The notes under the pieces were generated by a model. That model saw only the letters and a list, made by a program, of their open reading frames with translations, did no database searches and was not told where the DNA came from. The position numbers were made by a program, and so were the translations under genes. From the NCBI GenBank assembly GCA_946481025.1, contig CAMLNA010000011.1, positions 1 through 60,135 of the forward strand: a DNA stretch of 60,135 nucleotides, read 5' to 3'. Numbering within the stretch: the first letter of the stretch is position 1; each line of letters begins with the position of its first letter. Positions 37,808-46,494 of this stretch are shown piece after piece. Origin of the DNA: an uncultured Rivibacter sp. (lineage in GTDB: Bacteria > Pseudomonadota > Gammaproteobacteria > Burkholderiales > Burkholderiaceae).

Positions 37808-38926
37808 ATGAAACCGCTGCGGCGCCGCGCTGCCTTCGTGGTGCTGGCACTCGCGGTTGCGTTGGCTCACCTGCTGCTCGGCGAGCGCTTCGCCAGCCGG
37901 ATGGCCCAGCTGCACGACGCCGCTCGCCTGCCGCCGCGCCTGCAGGCGAGCTACGTCCGCACCCTCACGGTGGCCGACGCGCCCCCCGCCCCGCCGGCGG
38001 CGAAACCATCACCGCCGCCGCGCCGGCGAACGCCGGCTCGCGCCGCCGCGCCCACGGTGGTCAAGGCCGAAACGCCCCCCCCGCCCGCGGCATCCGCTCC
38101 CGAGCCGCCGGCATCGGTGCCGGCCTTGCCGCGGGCCGTGGCGCAGGCGGCTTCCGTGCCGCAACCACCCGGCTCCGCGCCCTCGTCGCCGACCCACGTG
38201 GCGCCAGCAGCCCCGGCCGTTGCGTCGGCCGCGGCCTCGCAGCCCGGCGAAGGCTTCGCCTGGCCGGCGTCGACGCGCATCGACTACGTGTTCAAGGGCC
38301 AGTGGCAGGGCGAGGTGCAGGGCACCGCGCAGGTCGAGTGGTTGCATTCGGGCGAGCGCTACCAGGTGCACGTCGAGCTTTTCGTCGGCCCGCGTTTCGC
38401 GCCGCTGGCTTCCTGGCGCATGAGCAGCGACGGCCGGGTCACGCCCGCCGGGCTGTCGCCGCAGCGCTACGACCAGGAGACCAAGGTCGCCTTCGGTTCG
38501 CCGCGGCGTGCCGGCATGCGCTTCGACGACACCGAAGTGCAGTTCGCCAACGGCAGCCGCGGGCCGCGCCCGCCGGGCCTGCAGGACACGGCGAGCCAAT
38601 TCGTGCAGCTCACCTACGTGTTTTCGGTCATGCCGCAGAAGCTGCGCGCCGGCGAAAGCGTCGTGCTACCGCTGGCCCTGCCGCGCTACATCGCGAACTT
38701 CGTCTACGACGTCGTCGGCGAGGAAACGCTGTTCACCCGATTCGGGGAGCTGCAGGCCTTTCACGTGAAGCCGCGGCGCGAGGTGCTGCGCAGCGGCGAT
38801 CGCAGCGTGGAGGTCTGGATCGCGCCGCGCCTGCAATACCTGCCGGTGCGCATCCGCATCGTGCAGGACGAGGCCACCTGGCTCGACCTGCTGATCGACG
38901 AACTGCCGCGGCAGGCTTCGAGGTGA
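37808..38926 (+). CDS. DUF3108 domain-containing envelope protein
   Basis: 372 residues. One N-terminal membrane helix (AAFVVLALAVALAHLLLG) is followed by a long Pro/Ala-rich linker to about residue 150, like TonB or other envelope-spanning proteins, then a DUF3108-type beta domain (RIDYVFKGQWQGEVQGTAQVEW ... SFTDVV-type end). It is probably anchored in the inner membrane with the C-terminal domain in the periplasm. The role of DUF3108 is not established. It lies 40 bases after the peptidase gene and ends 12 bases from a convergent gene. Confidence 0.75.
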   Translation: MKPLRRRAAFVVLALAVALAHLLLGERFASRMAQLHDAARLPPRLQASYVRTLTVADAPPAPPAAKPSPPPRRRTPARAAAPTVVKAETPPPPAASAPEPPASVPALPRAVAQAASVPQPPGSAPSSPTHVAPAAPAVASAAASQPGEGFAWPASTRIDYVFKGQWQGEVQGTAQVEWLHSGERYQVHVELFVGPRFAPLASWRMSSDGRVTPAGLSPQRYDQETKVAFGSPRRAGMRFDDTEVQFANGSRGPRPPGLQDTASQFVQLTYVFSVMPQKLRAGESVVLPLALPRYIANFVYDVVGEETLFTRFGELQAFHVKPRREVLRSGDRSVEVWIAPRLQYLPVRIRIVQDEATWLDLLIDELPRQASR

Positions 38927-38938
38927 CCCCGACGGGCC

Positions 38939-39463
38939 TCAGCCGCCTGTCGTGCCGAAGCCCGAGTTGCCGGACATGTTGGCCGGCGTGATGATCTCGT
39001 CCTGGAATTCCAGCGCGCGTGCCGCGCCGAGCTGGTCGCGGATCACGTTGCGGGCCGACAGCAGGGCGGCCTGCAGTTCATCGGGCGACTTGGCAGCCTC
39101 GATGCGCATGTTCACCATGTCGCCCAGCGGGCCCATGCGGTCGGTGATCCAGCGCACGGCGCGGCGGCGCGATTCCTCCGGCGTGCGAGCCTCCGGCCCG
39201 GAGGCGGCAGGCGCCGCTGCTGCCGCAGCCGGCGACTTCGCGACCGGCTTGTCTGGCGTGACCACCGCCACCTCGATGAAGCCTTCGTCCTGCAACGCCT
39301 GCAGCGTCTCCTCGGCCTGCGCGGCGATGAGCTTGCGCAGTTCTTCGTCGTTGCGCTTTCCGTCGATCAGGATCAACGCCGAACGCAGGCGCGGCACCAG
39401 CTTGAACTGCCGGGTGGCGATCTCGGCCTGGCCTTTTTCAGTCTTGCGATAGATGGTGCCCAT
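38939..39463 (-). CDS. conserved hypothetical protein
   Basis: 174 residues, soluble. I do not recognise a named family. The N-terminal 70 residues (IYRKTEKGQAEIATRQFKL, RSALILIDGKRNDEELRKLI) look like a small winged-helix-like domain of the type in which a sensor-linked regulator has FKLVPRLR followed by a helix pair. An Ala/Pro linker separates it from a helical C-terminal domain of about 80 residues (AVRWITDRMGPLGDMVNMRIEA ...). The gene is alone on the minus strand between the DUF3108 gene and the enoyl-CoA hydratase gene. Confidence 0.6.
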   Translation of the reverse strand: MGTIYRKTEKGQAEIATRQFKLVPRLRSALILIDGKRNDEELRKLIAAQAEETLQALQDEGFIEVAVVTPDKPVAKSPAAAAAAPAASGPEARTPEESRRRAVRWITDRMGPLGDMVNMRIEAAKSPDELQAALLSARNVIRDQLGAARALEFQDEIITPANMSGNSGFGTTGG

Positions 39464-39612
39464 GCATGCGAAACACGAACCTGCGGGGCCGCAGAGCTTA
39501 CCTGTTCCTGACAGTCTTGCCCACGGGGATGGCCTGCCCCCTGCGGCCCGGGTGCGACATATTCCCCGCCACGGCTTCCGTATAGTCGGCCCGACCCGAT
39601 GAGGAGACTTCC

Positions 39613-40413
39613 ATGAGTTACGAACTTCTGACCGCCGAGACGCGCCGCGTCTCGGCTGCTCCCGAAGCGCTGGCCTGCGGCTGGATCACGCTCAACCGAC
39701 CCAAGCAGCTCAATGCGCTCAACGACGCACTGATGGACGAGCTCGGTGCGGCGCTGCTGGCCTTCGACGCCGACGACGGCGTCGGCTGCATCGTCATCAC
39801 CGGCAGCGAAAAGGCCTTCGCGGCCGGCGCCGACATCGGCGTCATGGCGCCCAAGACCTTCATGGACGTCTACAAGGGCGACTTCATCACGCGCAACTGG
39901 GAAACCATCAAGCGCGTGCGCAAGCCGGTGATCGCCGCGGTGGCCGGCTATGCGCTGGGCGGCGGCTGCGAGCTCGCGATGATGTGCGACTTCATCATCG
40001 CGGCCGACAGCGCCAGGTTCGGCCAGCCCGAGATCAAGCTGGGCATCATCCCCGGTGCCGGCGGCACGCAGCGCCTGCCGCGCGCGGTGGGCAAGGCCAA
40101 GGCCATGGACCTCGCGCTCACCGCCCGCATGATGGACGCGGCCGAGGCCGAACGCGCCGGCCTGGTGTCGCGCGTGGTGGCGGCCGACAAGCTGCTCGAC
40201 GAGACCGCCGCGGCAGCAGCCGCCATCTGCGAGTTCTCGCTGCCGTCGGTCATGGCCGCCAAGGAATGCGTGAACCGCGCCTACGAGCTGCCGCTCAACG
40301 AGGGCCTGCTGTTCGAGCGCCGCATGTTCCACGCCCTGTTCGCCAGTGCCGACCAGAAGGAAGGCATGGACGCCTTCCTCAACAAGCGCAAGCCGGCCTT
40401 CAAGCACAGCTGA
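39613..40413 (+). CDS. enoyl-CoA hydratase
   Basis: 266 residues, crotonase family. The CoA-binding oxyanion segments [11 protein letters not shown] and [15 protein letters not shown] are present, and the two catalytic acids are the Glu in GGCELAM and the Glu in [18 protein letters not shown], the pair seen in mitochondrial-type ECHS1 hydratases. It hydrates trans-2-enoyl-CoA in fatty acid or amino acid breakdown. GAGGAG just ahead of the ATG is a strong ribosome-binding site, and TATAGT at 39581-39586 may be a -10. A strong terminator follows. Confidence 0.93.
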   Translation: MSYELLTAETRRVSAAPEALACGWITLNRPKQLNALNDALMDELGAALLAFDADDGVGCIVITGSEKAFAAGADIGVMAPKTFMDVYKGDFITRNWETIKRVRKPVIAAVAGYALGGGCELAMMCDFIIAADSARFGQPEIKLGIIPGAGGTQRLPRAVGKAKAMDLALTARMMDAAEAERAGLVSRVVAADKLLDETAAAAAAICEFSLPSVMAAKECVNRAYELPLNEGLLFERRMFHALFASADQKEGMDAFLNKRKPAFKHS

Positions 40414-40473
40414 GCGGCTGAGTCCTACCCCTAGAAAAGGACGCTGAATCCGGCTTTTCCCCGCCTGGAAAGC

Positions 40474-40510
40474 CCGCCGGCCCGCCGACAATGCGGGCCG
40501 GCGGCGTTTT
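40474..40510 (+). terminator. Rho-independent terminator after the enoyl-CoA hydratase gene
   Basis: A 12-bp GC-rich stem (40474-40485 with 40493-40504) and a 7-base loop are followed by CGTTTTC. It insulates the hydratase gene from the biosynthetic operon that begins at 40577. Confidence 0.8.
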
Positions 40511-40576
40511 CGGGCGGAGGGAGCCTGAAGCGGAGGGAACGGCACTGCACCAGGGCCGGCTTCGTGCCGTCGTCCC

Positions 40577-41587
40577 ATGCCTTGCCGCCATCACTCAGAG
40601 CTCGTGAATCCAGCCGTTTCGTCCAATGCCGGTGCACCCGCAACAAAGCGCGTGCTGGTCATCCACTACTCGCAGACCGGCCAGCTCAGCGCCGTGATCG
40701 AGCAGATCGTCGCGCCGCTTGCCGCCGACGCCCACGTCAGCGTGCACGTCGAGACGCTGACGCCGCTGCCCGGCTACCCGTTCCCGTGGCCGTACTTCCG
40801 CTTCTTCGATGCCTTCCCGGAGTCGGCACACATGGTGCCGCCGGCACTGGCGCCGCTGTCGCTGTCGGGTGACGAGCACTTCGACCTCGTGATCCTTCCC
40901 TACCAGGTGTGGTTCCTGGCGCCTTCGCTGCCGATCACGGCCTTCCTGAAGCACCCGGTCGGCCGCAAGCTGCTCGCCGGCAAGCCGGTGGTCACCGTGA
41001 TCGCCTGCCGCAACATGTGGATGCTCGCGCAGGAAAAGCTCAAGGCCCTGCTCGCCGACGCCGGTGCGCGCCTCATCGACAACGTGGTCCTCACCGACCC
41101 GGGCCCCACGCTCGCCACCTTCATCACCACGCCGCGCTGGCTGCTCACCGGCAGGAAGGCCGGCTTCTGGGGCATGCCCGACGCGGGCGTGAGCCCGGCG
41201 CAGATCCGCGGCACGCGCCGCTTCGGCCTGGCACTGCGCGACGCCTTGCACCAGGGCCGCGAGCAGCAGCCGGCCCCGCTGCTGAGCGGGCTCGGGGCCG
41301 TGCAGGTGGAGCCCCATCTCTACATCAGCGAAAAGGCCGGCACGCGCGGCTTCTACCTCTGGGGTGCGCTGCTGCGCGCCGCGGGCGGCCCGGGCAGCCT
41401 GCAACGCGTGCCGCTGCTGGCCTTCTATTCGGCCTTCCTGGTCGTGGCCATTGTCACGATCGTCCCCGCGAGCCTGGCACTGCAGGCGCTGCTGCGGCCT
41501 TTCCTGCGCGGGTGGCTCCATAAAATCAAGCAGCAGTTCGAACTTCCGTCCGGGTCGGGTACCGACCGTCTTGCATCGTATGAATGA
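40577..41587 (+). CDS. DarA-like (dialkylresorcinol-type) flavodoxin-fold protein
   Basis: 336 residues. After a short leader, KRVLVIHYSQTGQLSAVIEQI gives a flavodoxin-like phosphate loop (SQTGQ) for FMN or a related cofactor. FDLVILPYQVWFLAPSLPITAF and KPVVTVIACRNMWMLAQEKL continue the alpha/beta fold, and a C-terminal hydrophobic helix (FYSAFLVVAIVTIVPASLALQAL) anchors it to the membrane. It fits what I remember of proteins annotated as dialkylresorcinol condensing enzyme/DarA. It is the first gene of a nine-gene operon and overlaps the KASIII gene by 8 bases. No Shine-Dalgarno precedes ATG 40577; in-frame GTG 40604 is an alternative. Confidence 0.65.
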   Translation: MPCRHHSELVNPAVSSNAGAPATKRVLVIHYSQTGQLSAVIEQIVAPLAADAHVSVHVETLTPLPGYPFPWPYFRFFDAFPESAHMVPPALAPLSLSGDEHFDLVILPYQVWFLAPSLPITAFLKHPVGRKLLAGKPVVTVIACRNMWMLAQEKLKALLADAGARLIDNVVLTDPGPTLATFITTPRWLLTGRKAGFWGMPDAGVSPAQIRGTRRFGLALRDALHQGREQQPAPLLSGLGAVQVEPHLYISEKAGTRGFYLWGALLRAAGGPGSLQRVPLLAFYSAFLVVAIVTIVPASLALQALLRPFLRGWLHKIKQQFELPSGSGTDRLASYE

Positions 41588-42710
41588 AGTATTTCTGACC
41601 CGCACGGGCGCTTTCCTGCCCTTCGCGCCGGTCGGCAACGAAGAGATCGAGGAAGTTCTGGGCCAGGTGGGAGGCAAGGCCTCTCGCGCGCGCCGGCTGG
41701 TGTTGCGCAGCAACGGCATCCAGTCGCGCCACTACGCCATCGACCGCGCCACCGGCCTGCCGGCCATGAGCAACGCGCAGCTCACCGCGGCCGCCATCCG
41801 CGCGCTCGGCGCCGACATCGGCCACATCGATTGCCTGGCGACCGGCACCTCGCTGCCCGACCAGCTCATGCCCAACCATGCGGTCATGGTGCATGGCGAG
41901 CTCGGCTGGCCCGCGCTCGAAGTGGTGTCGTGCGCCGGCATCTGCCTGGCCGGCACCGCGGCGCTCAAGCATGCATGGCTGTCGGTGCGTGCCGGCGACG
42001 CCCGCCGCGCCGTGGCCACCGGTTCCGAACTGGCGTCGCCCATCCTGATGGCGCGCAACTTCGACGCCGAGGTCGAGCACAAGGTGAAGGAACTCGAAAC
42101 ACGGCCCGAGATCGCGTTCGAGAAGGACTTCCTGCGCTGGATGCTGTCCGACGGCGCCGGCGCGGTACTGCTGGAGCGCGAACCGCGCGGCCCGCTGTCG
42201 CTGCGCATCGACTGGATCGAGCTGTCGTCGGCGGCGCACCGCCTGCCGGTGTGCATGTACGCCGGCGCCGAGAAGAACGCCGACGAATCGTTGACGGGCT
42301 GGCTCAGCTTCGAGGCGCGCGACCGGCACGACCTGTCGGTCATGGCGGTGAAGCAGGACGTTCGCCTGCTCAACGACAACATCGCCCGCGCGATGCGCGA
42401 CTCGCTCGAGCTGCTCATGCAAAAGCGCCCGCTGAAGGTCCAAGACGTCGACTGGTTCCTGCCGCACCTGTCGTCGCAGTACTTCACCCAGGCCGCCGTC
42501 GAGGGGCTGGCGCATGCCGGCCTGCCGATCCCGCGCGAGCGCTGGTTCACCAACCTCGCCAGCAAGGGCAACACCGGCTCGGCGTCGCCCTACATCATGC
42601 TCGACGAGTTGTTCCGCTCAGGCCGCATCGAGCGCGGCCACAAGCTGCTGATGTTCGTGCCCGAGAGCGGGCGCTTCTCCAGCGGCTTCGTCTACATGGA
42701 AGCCGTCTGA
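41580..42710 (+). CDS. beta-ketoacyl-ACP synthase III family enzyme (DarB/FabH-like)
   Basis: 376 residues, thiolase fold. The catalytic triad is Cys118 (VVSCAGICLAG), His296 (FLPHLSSQYF) and Asn331 (SKGNTGSAS), the Cys-His-Asn set of KASIII enzymes. It is longer than FabH (about 317), as in DarB- and OleA-like condensing enzymes. With the DarA-like protein upstream and a dedicated acyl carrier protein downstream, it probably condenses acyl thioesters in a specialised pathway. The start at 41580 lies inside the end of the previous gene, showing coupling. Confidence 0.85.
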   Translation: MNEVFLTRTGAFLPFAPVGNEEIEEVLGQVGGKASRARRLVLRSNGIQSRHYAIDRATGLPAMSNAQLTAAAIRALGADIGHIDCLATGTSLPDQLMPNHAVMVHGELGWPALEVVSCAGICLAGTAALKHAWLSVRAGDARRAVATGSELASPILMARNFDAEVEHKVKELETRPEIAFEKDFLRWMLSDGAGAVLLEREPRGPLSLRIDWIELSSAAHRLPVCMYAGAEKNADESLTGWLSFEARDRHDLSVMAVKQDVRLLNDNIARAMRDSLELLMQKRPLKVQDVDWFLPHLSSQYFTQAAVEGLAHAGLPIPRERWFTNLASKGNTGSASPYIMLDELFRSGRIERGHKLLMFVPESGRFSSGFVYMEAV

Positions 42711-43105
42711 TGGACCTCGACTCCGTTCCGCAGGAAGGCAATGCCACGCTGGGCGGCCACCGCAAGGCGGTGTACGCGCGTGATGCGCAGGGCCGCATGG
42801 TGATCGCGCCCTCGCGTGGCTGGGAAGCCGAGGAGATCGTCACGAGCCACGCGGTCGAGGCGCTGCAGGCGCAGGCCGAAGCGGCACGCTCGCGCGTCGA
42901 GGCCGGCCTCGCTTCGCCGCTCGAGTACTGGATGTACGCCCGCCGCATGGACGTCGGCCTGCTCGCGCAGAGCACCGGCTTCTGGCGCTGGCAGGTGCGC
43001 CGCCATCTGCGGCCCGAAGTCTTCGCCGGCCTCTCGGCCGCCAAACTGCAGCGCCACGCCGACGCCCTGGGCCTGCCGGCCGACGTGCTGAAGCGGCTGC
43101 CATGA
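42710..43105 (+). CDS. small operon protein with XRE-like helix-turn-helix features, function unknown
   Basis: 131 residues. I do not recognise a named family. The C-terminal 60 residues read as four to five helices (LLAQSTGFWRWQVRRHL, LSAAKLQRHADALGLPADVL), reminiscent of a Cro/XRE-type fold, although the recognition helix is rich in Trp and Arg. The N-terminal 35 residues are polar (YARDAQGRMVIAPSRGWE). It overlaps the KASIII stop by one base (TGATG) and the next start by four (ATGA), so it is translated in step with the biosynthetic enzymes and may be an accessory factor rather than a regulator. Confidence 0.65.
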   Translation: MDLDSVPQEGNATLGGHRKAVYARDAQGRMVIAPSRGWEAEEIVTSHAVEALQAQAEAARSRVEAGLASPLEYWMYARRMDVGLLAQSTGFWRWQVRRHLRPEVFAGLSAAKLQRHADALGLPADVLKRLP

Positions 43106-44106
43106 CCCTCATGACGCAACAGGCCACCCCCTTCGACCACCGCCACGCCGCGCACTGCGAAAGCGGCGTCATCGCCAACCTGCTGCGCCACCACGGCGTG
43201 CCCATGACCGAAAGCCTGGCCTTCGGCCTGTCGGCGGCGCTGTCGTTCGCCTACATCCCGCTGCTCAAGATGCAGGGCATGCCGATGGTGGCCTACCGCA
43301 TGCCGCCCAAGTCCATCATCAAGGGACTGCTGGCCCCCTTGGCCGCACGGTTTCGCTTCGAGACCTTCCGCACCCCGGCGGCCGGGCGCGCGCGGCTCGA
43401 CGCCTTGCTGGCGCAAGGCCAGGTGGTGGGCCTGCAGACCTCGGTGTACTGGCTGCCCTACTTCCCGGAGGACATGCGCTTCCACTTCAACGCGCACAAC
43501 CTGCTGGTCTACGGCAAGGCGGGCGACGACTACCTGGTGAGCGACCCGGTGTTCGAGGAGCCGGTGCGCTGCGCCGCTGCCGACCTGGACCGTGCCCGCT
43601 TCGCCAAGGGCCTGCTCGCGCCCAAGGGCCTGCTGTACTACCCCCAGGCCATCGGCCACAAGGTGGTCGATGCGCAGGCGGTCAAGGCCGCCATCCGCAA
43701 GAACGCCCGCATGATGCTCGCGCCGGTGCCCATAGCCGGCGTGCGCGGCATGCGGCTCCTGGCACGCAGGATCGAAAAGCTGCCGCCGGCCGATGCCCAC
43801 AGCGCCGCCTTCGTCGGCCACGTGGTGCGCATGCAGGAAGAAATCGGCACCGGCGGCGCCGGCTTCCGCTTCATCTACGCGGCCTTCCTGCAGGAGGCTG
43901 CCGAGCTGGCGCAGCTGCCGCAGCTGCAGGCCTTCTCCGAGCGGCTCACCACCATCGGCGACGGCTGGCGTGGCTTCGCGCTGGCGGCGGCTCGCATGGT
44001 CAAGGGCCGCGAGCCGCTCGACCCGCCCAGGCTGGCAGCGCGGCTGCGCGAACAGGCGGCCCAGGAAGAGGCCTTCTTCCGCGACCTGCAGGCCCTGGTA
44101 CGTTAG
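43102..44106 (+). CDS. BtrH-family acyltransferase-like protein
   Basis: 334 residues. The N-terminal domain (to about residue 150) has a papain-like triad: Cys19 in HCESGVIANLL, His132 in FHFNAHNLLVYG and Asp148 in LVSDPVF. This matches the BtrH N-terminal family, whose founder moves an acyl group from a carrier protein to an amine in butirosin synthesis. The C-terminal half is helical. In this operon it would release or transfer the ACP-bound chain onto an acceptor. It overlaps the previous gene by 4 bases and is followed by the ABC ATPase after 7 bases. Confidence 0.78.
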   Translation: MTLMTQQATPFDHRHAAHCESGVIANLLRHHGVPMTESLAFGLSAALSFAYIPLLKMQGMPMVAYRMPPKSIIKGLLAPLAARFRFETFRTPAAGRARLDALLAQGQVVGLQTSVYWLPYFPEDMRFHFNAHNLLVYGKAGDDYLVSDPVFEEPVRCAAADLDRARFAKGLLAPKGLLYYPQAIGHKVVDAQAVKAAIRKNARMMLAPVPIAGVRGMRLLARRIEKLPPADAHSAAFVGHVVRMQEEIGTGGAGFRFIYAAFLQEAAELAQLPQLQAFSERLTTIGDGWRGFALAAARMVKGREPLDPPRLAARLREQAAQEEAFFRDLQALVR

Positions 44107-44113
44107 GCCGGCG

Positions 44114-45037
44114 ATGCTCCAGATCCGTGACCTCGCGTTCCGCTACCCCAGCGCCGGCAAACCGGCGCTCGACGGCGTGTCGCTGCAGGCGCAGCGCGGC
44201 CGCGTACTCGGGCTGCTGGGGCCCAACGGCGCCGGCAAGACCACGCTGATCTCGCACCTGGCCGGACTGCTGCCGGTGCGCGGCGGCGAGATCCTCGTCG
44301 ACGGCGAGCCGCTGCAGGCCGTGCGCCGGCGCGACCCCACGCGCATCGCGGTGGCGCCGCAGGAATACGCCTTCTATCCGATGCTGGACGTGCGCGAGAA
44401 CCTCGCCTGCTTCGGTGCCGCCGGCCGGCTTTCCGGCGCCCGGCTGGCGCAGCGCATCGACGCCTGCCTCGCCTTCGCACAGCTCGAGCGGTTTGCCGCC
44501 ACGCGCGCCGACCGCCTCTCGGGCGGCCTGAAGCGGCGGCTCAACCTGGCCATCGCGCTGCTGCCCGAGCCCGAGCTGATGCTGTTCGACGAGCCCACGG
44601 TGGGGGTCGACCCTCAATCGCGCGCCTTCGTGCTCGAGGCCATCCGGAGCCTCGCGACGCAGGGCGCGGCGGTGATCTACACCTCGCACTACATGGAGGA
44701 GATCGAGGCCATCGCCGACGACGTGGTGATCCTCGACCACGGCAAGGTGCTGCGCGAAGGCACGCTGCAGGCGTTGCTGGCCGAAGGCGCCATGCAGCTC
44801 TCGCTCGCGGCCGACGGCATCGACCAGGCCGCCTTGCAGGCGCTGCTGTCGCGCTTCGGCACGCTGGGGCCGCAGGGCGATCGCTACGTGCTGCAGGTGG
44901 CCGCGCCGCACACGCCGGCCGCCGTGCTGGCCGCCATCGAAGCCACCGGCGCGCGAGTCCGCCAGGCCGAGTTCGGCCGCCACAACCTGGAGCAGCTGTT
45001 CATGGCGCTCACCCACCGTTCCTTGCGCGACGACTGA
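44114..45037 (+). CDS. ABC transporter ATP-binding protein
   Basis: 307 residues. Walker A is GPNGAGKTT at 36-44, the Q-loop AVAPQEYAFYP, the signature LSGGLKRRLNLA, Walker B LMLFDEPTVGVDPQ and the switch histidine in IYTSHYMEEIE. The C-terminal 80 residues resemble the extension of ABC-2 exporters of the CcmA/DrrA type. It pairs with the permease 3 bases downstream. It probably exports the product of the flanking biosynthetic genes. Confidence 0.93.
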   Translation: MLQIRDLAFRYPSAGKPALDGVSLQAQRGRVLGLLGPNGAGKTTLISHLAGLLPVRGGEILVDGEPLQAVRRRDPTRIAVAPQEYAFYPMLDVRENLACFGAAGRLSGARLAQRIDACLAFAQLERFAATRADRLSGGLKRRLNLAIALLPEPELMLFDEPTVGVDPQSRAFVLEAIRSLATQGAAVIYTSHYMEEIEAIADDVVILDHGKVLREGTLQALLAEGAMQLSLAADGIDQAALQALLSRFGTLGPQGDRYVLQVAAPHTPAAVLAAIEATGARVRQAEFGRHNLEQLFMALTHRSLRDD

Positions 45038-45040
45038 CCG

Positions 45041-46216
45041 ATGCTCGGCGCCCTCATCAAGAAAGAACTGCTTGCGCTCACCCGCGACGTGCACGGCATG
45101 GCCGCGCTGTTCCTGATGCCGGTGATGTTCATCGTCATCATGTCGCTCGCGCTGAAGGACGTGTACGACCCGCCGCTGCGCACGCTGCGGCATGCGCTCG
45201 ACGTGCGCGACGCCGGCACCCCCGCCAGGGACCTGCTCGCCGCCTGGGCCCGGGGCCATGGCGCCCCGGTGGATCTGCCGGCCGACTGGCAGGCGCAGCT
45301 GCGCGACGGCCGGCTGAAGTACGTGATCTCCATCGAGCCCGGTGCCTCGGAAGACCTGGCCGAGCCCACCCTGCCCACCCGGCCGCGCATCCACCTGCTC
45401 ACCGAGCCGGCCCTCGACAGCAACCTGCTCAACGCCCTGCATGCCGAGCTCATCGCGGCCGTCGGCGAGATGAAGGTGCGCGGCGTGCTCGCGGCCGCCG
45501 GCGGTGGTGCCGAAGCGCAGCCACAGTCGTCGTCCGAAGCTTCGGTGCAGGCCATGGTCACCGCCACCCGCTTCGCCGCTGGCGGCCCGCGCCCCACCGC
45601 CGTGCAGCAGAACGTGCCGGCCTGGCTGGTCTTCGGCATGTTCTTCGTGGTGGCGTCGCTGGCCGGACTGTTCGTGCAGGAGCGCAGCAGCGGCGCACTG
45701 GCGCGACTGCAGAGCCTGGGCGTGCCGCGCTCGATGCTCATCGCCTCCAAGGCCCTGCCCTACCTGGGCGTCAACGCCCTGCAGGCGGCGCTGATGCTCG
45801 CCGTGGGCGTGTGGCTGATGCCGCGCATCGGCGGCGACGCGCTGTCGCTGGCCGGCATCGACTGGGCTGCGCTGTGCCTGGCGCTGGCGGCGGTGAGCGC
45901 TGCCGCGGTGAGCCTCGCGCTGGTGCTCGCCTGCCTGGTGCGCACCCACACGCAAGCCACCGCGGTCGGCCCCATCCTCAACGTGCTGATGGCCGCGGTG
46001 GGCGGCATCATGGTGCCCAAGTTCGTGATGCCGGCCTTCATGCAGCGCCTGGCGGACTGGTCGCCGATGAACTGGGGCCTCGAAGCCCTGCTCACCGTGC
46101 TGTTGCGCGGCGGCGATGCCGCCGCCACGCTGCCGCACGTGGCGCGCCTGGTCGGTTTTGCCGGGGCGATGCTGCTGCTGGCGCTGGTCCTTTTCCGTAC
46201 CCCTTCGTCGAAATGA
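45041..46216 (+). CDS. ABC-2 type transporter permease
   Basis: 391 residues. A first membrane helix (AALFLMPVMFIVIMSLAL) is followed by an extracytoplasmic domain of about 150 residues, then five helices in the second half (WLVFGMFFVVASLAGLFV, LPYLGVNALQAALMLAVGVWL and so on), the YhhJ/DrrB-like layout of ABC-2 exporters. QERSSGALARLQSLGVP before helix 3 is typical. It forms the exporter with the preceding ATPase. The stop overlaps the acyl carrier protein start (ATGA). Confidence 0.88.
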   Translation: MLGALIKKELLALTRDVHGMAALFLMPVMFIVIMSLALKDVYDPPLRTLRHALDVRDAGTPARDLLAAWARGHGAPVDLPADWQAQLRDGRLKYVISIEPGASEDLAEPTLPTRPRIHLLTEPALDSNLLNALHAELIAAVGEMKVRGVLAAAGGGAEAQPQSSSEASVQAMVTATRFAAGGPRPTAVQQNVPAWLVFGMFFVVASLAGLFVQERSSGALARLQSLGVPRSMLIASKALPYLGVNALQAALMLAVGVWLMPRIGGDALSLAGIDWAALCLALAAVSAAAVSLALVLACLVRTHTQATAVGPILNVLMAAVGGIMVPKFVMPAFMQRLADWSPMNWGLEALLTVLLRGGDAAATLPHVARLVGFAGAMLLLALVLFRTPSSK

Positions 46217-46494
46217 ACAGCCTCACCGCCACACGCCCGGAACTCATCGCCGAACTCAAGGCGCTGGTGCTCGAAGCCACCGAGAAGCAGGCGCCCGAAG
46301 GCGGCCTGGCCGACAACGAAGTGCTGTTCGGCCCCGACACGCGGCTGGCCCTCGACTCGCTCGATGCGCTGCAGGTGTCGATGGCGATCCAGGAACGCTA
46401 CGGCGTGCGCCTGACCGACAGCAAGGAAACGCGGCGCGCCCTGAGCTGCATTTCGCACCTGGCGGACCATCTGCTCGACAAGCGCACGCCATGA
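46213..46494 (+). CDS. acyl carrier protein
   Basis: 93 residues with the phosphopantetheine site DSL at Ser49 (LALDSLDALQV), helices before and after in the usual ACP arrangement. It is dedicated to this operon: it sits between the exporter and the ketosynthase genes with four-base overlaps on both sides. It would carry the growing chain for KASIII and the ketosynthase and present it to the BtrH-type protein. Confidence 0.85.
   Translation: MNSLTATRPELIAELKALVLEATEKQAPEGGLADNEVLFGPDTRLALDSLDALQVSMAIQERYGVRLTDSKETRRALSCISHLADHLLDKRTP

Noticed and set aside
40514..40538. Direct repeat of GCGGAGGGA before the DarA-like gene as an operator
   Set aside because: The two 9-base copies, 16 bases apart, are simple purine-rich sequence next to the terminator and have no dyad symmetry.
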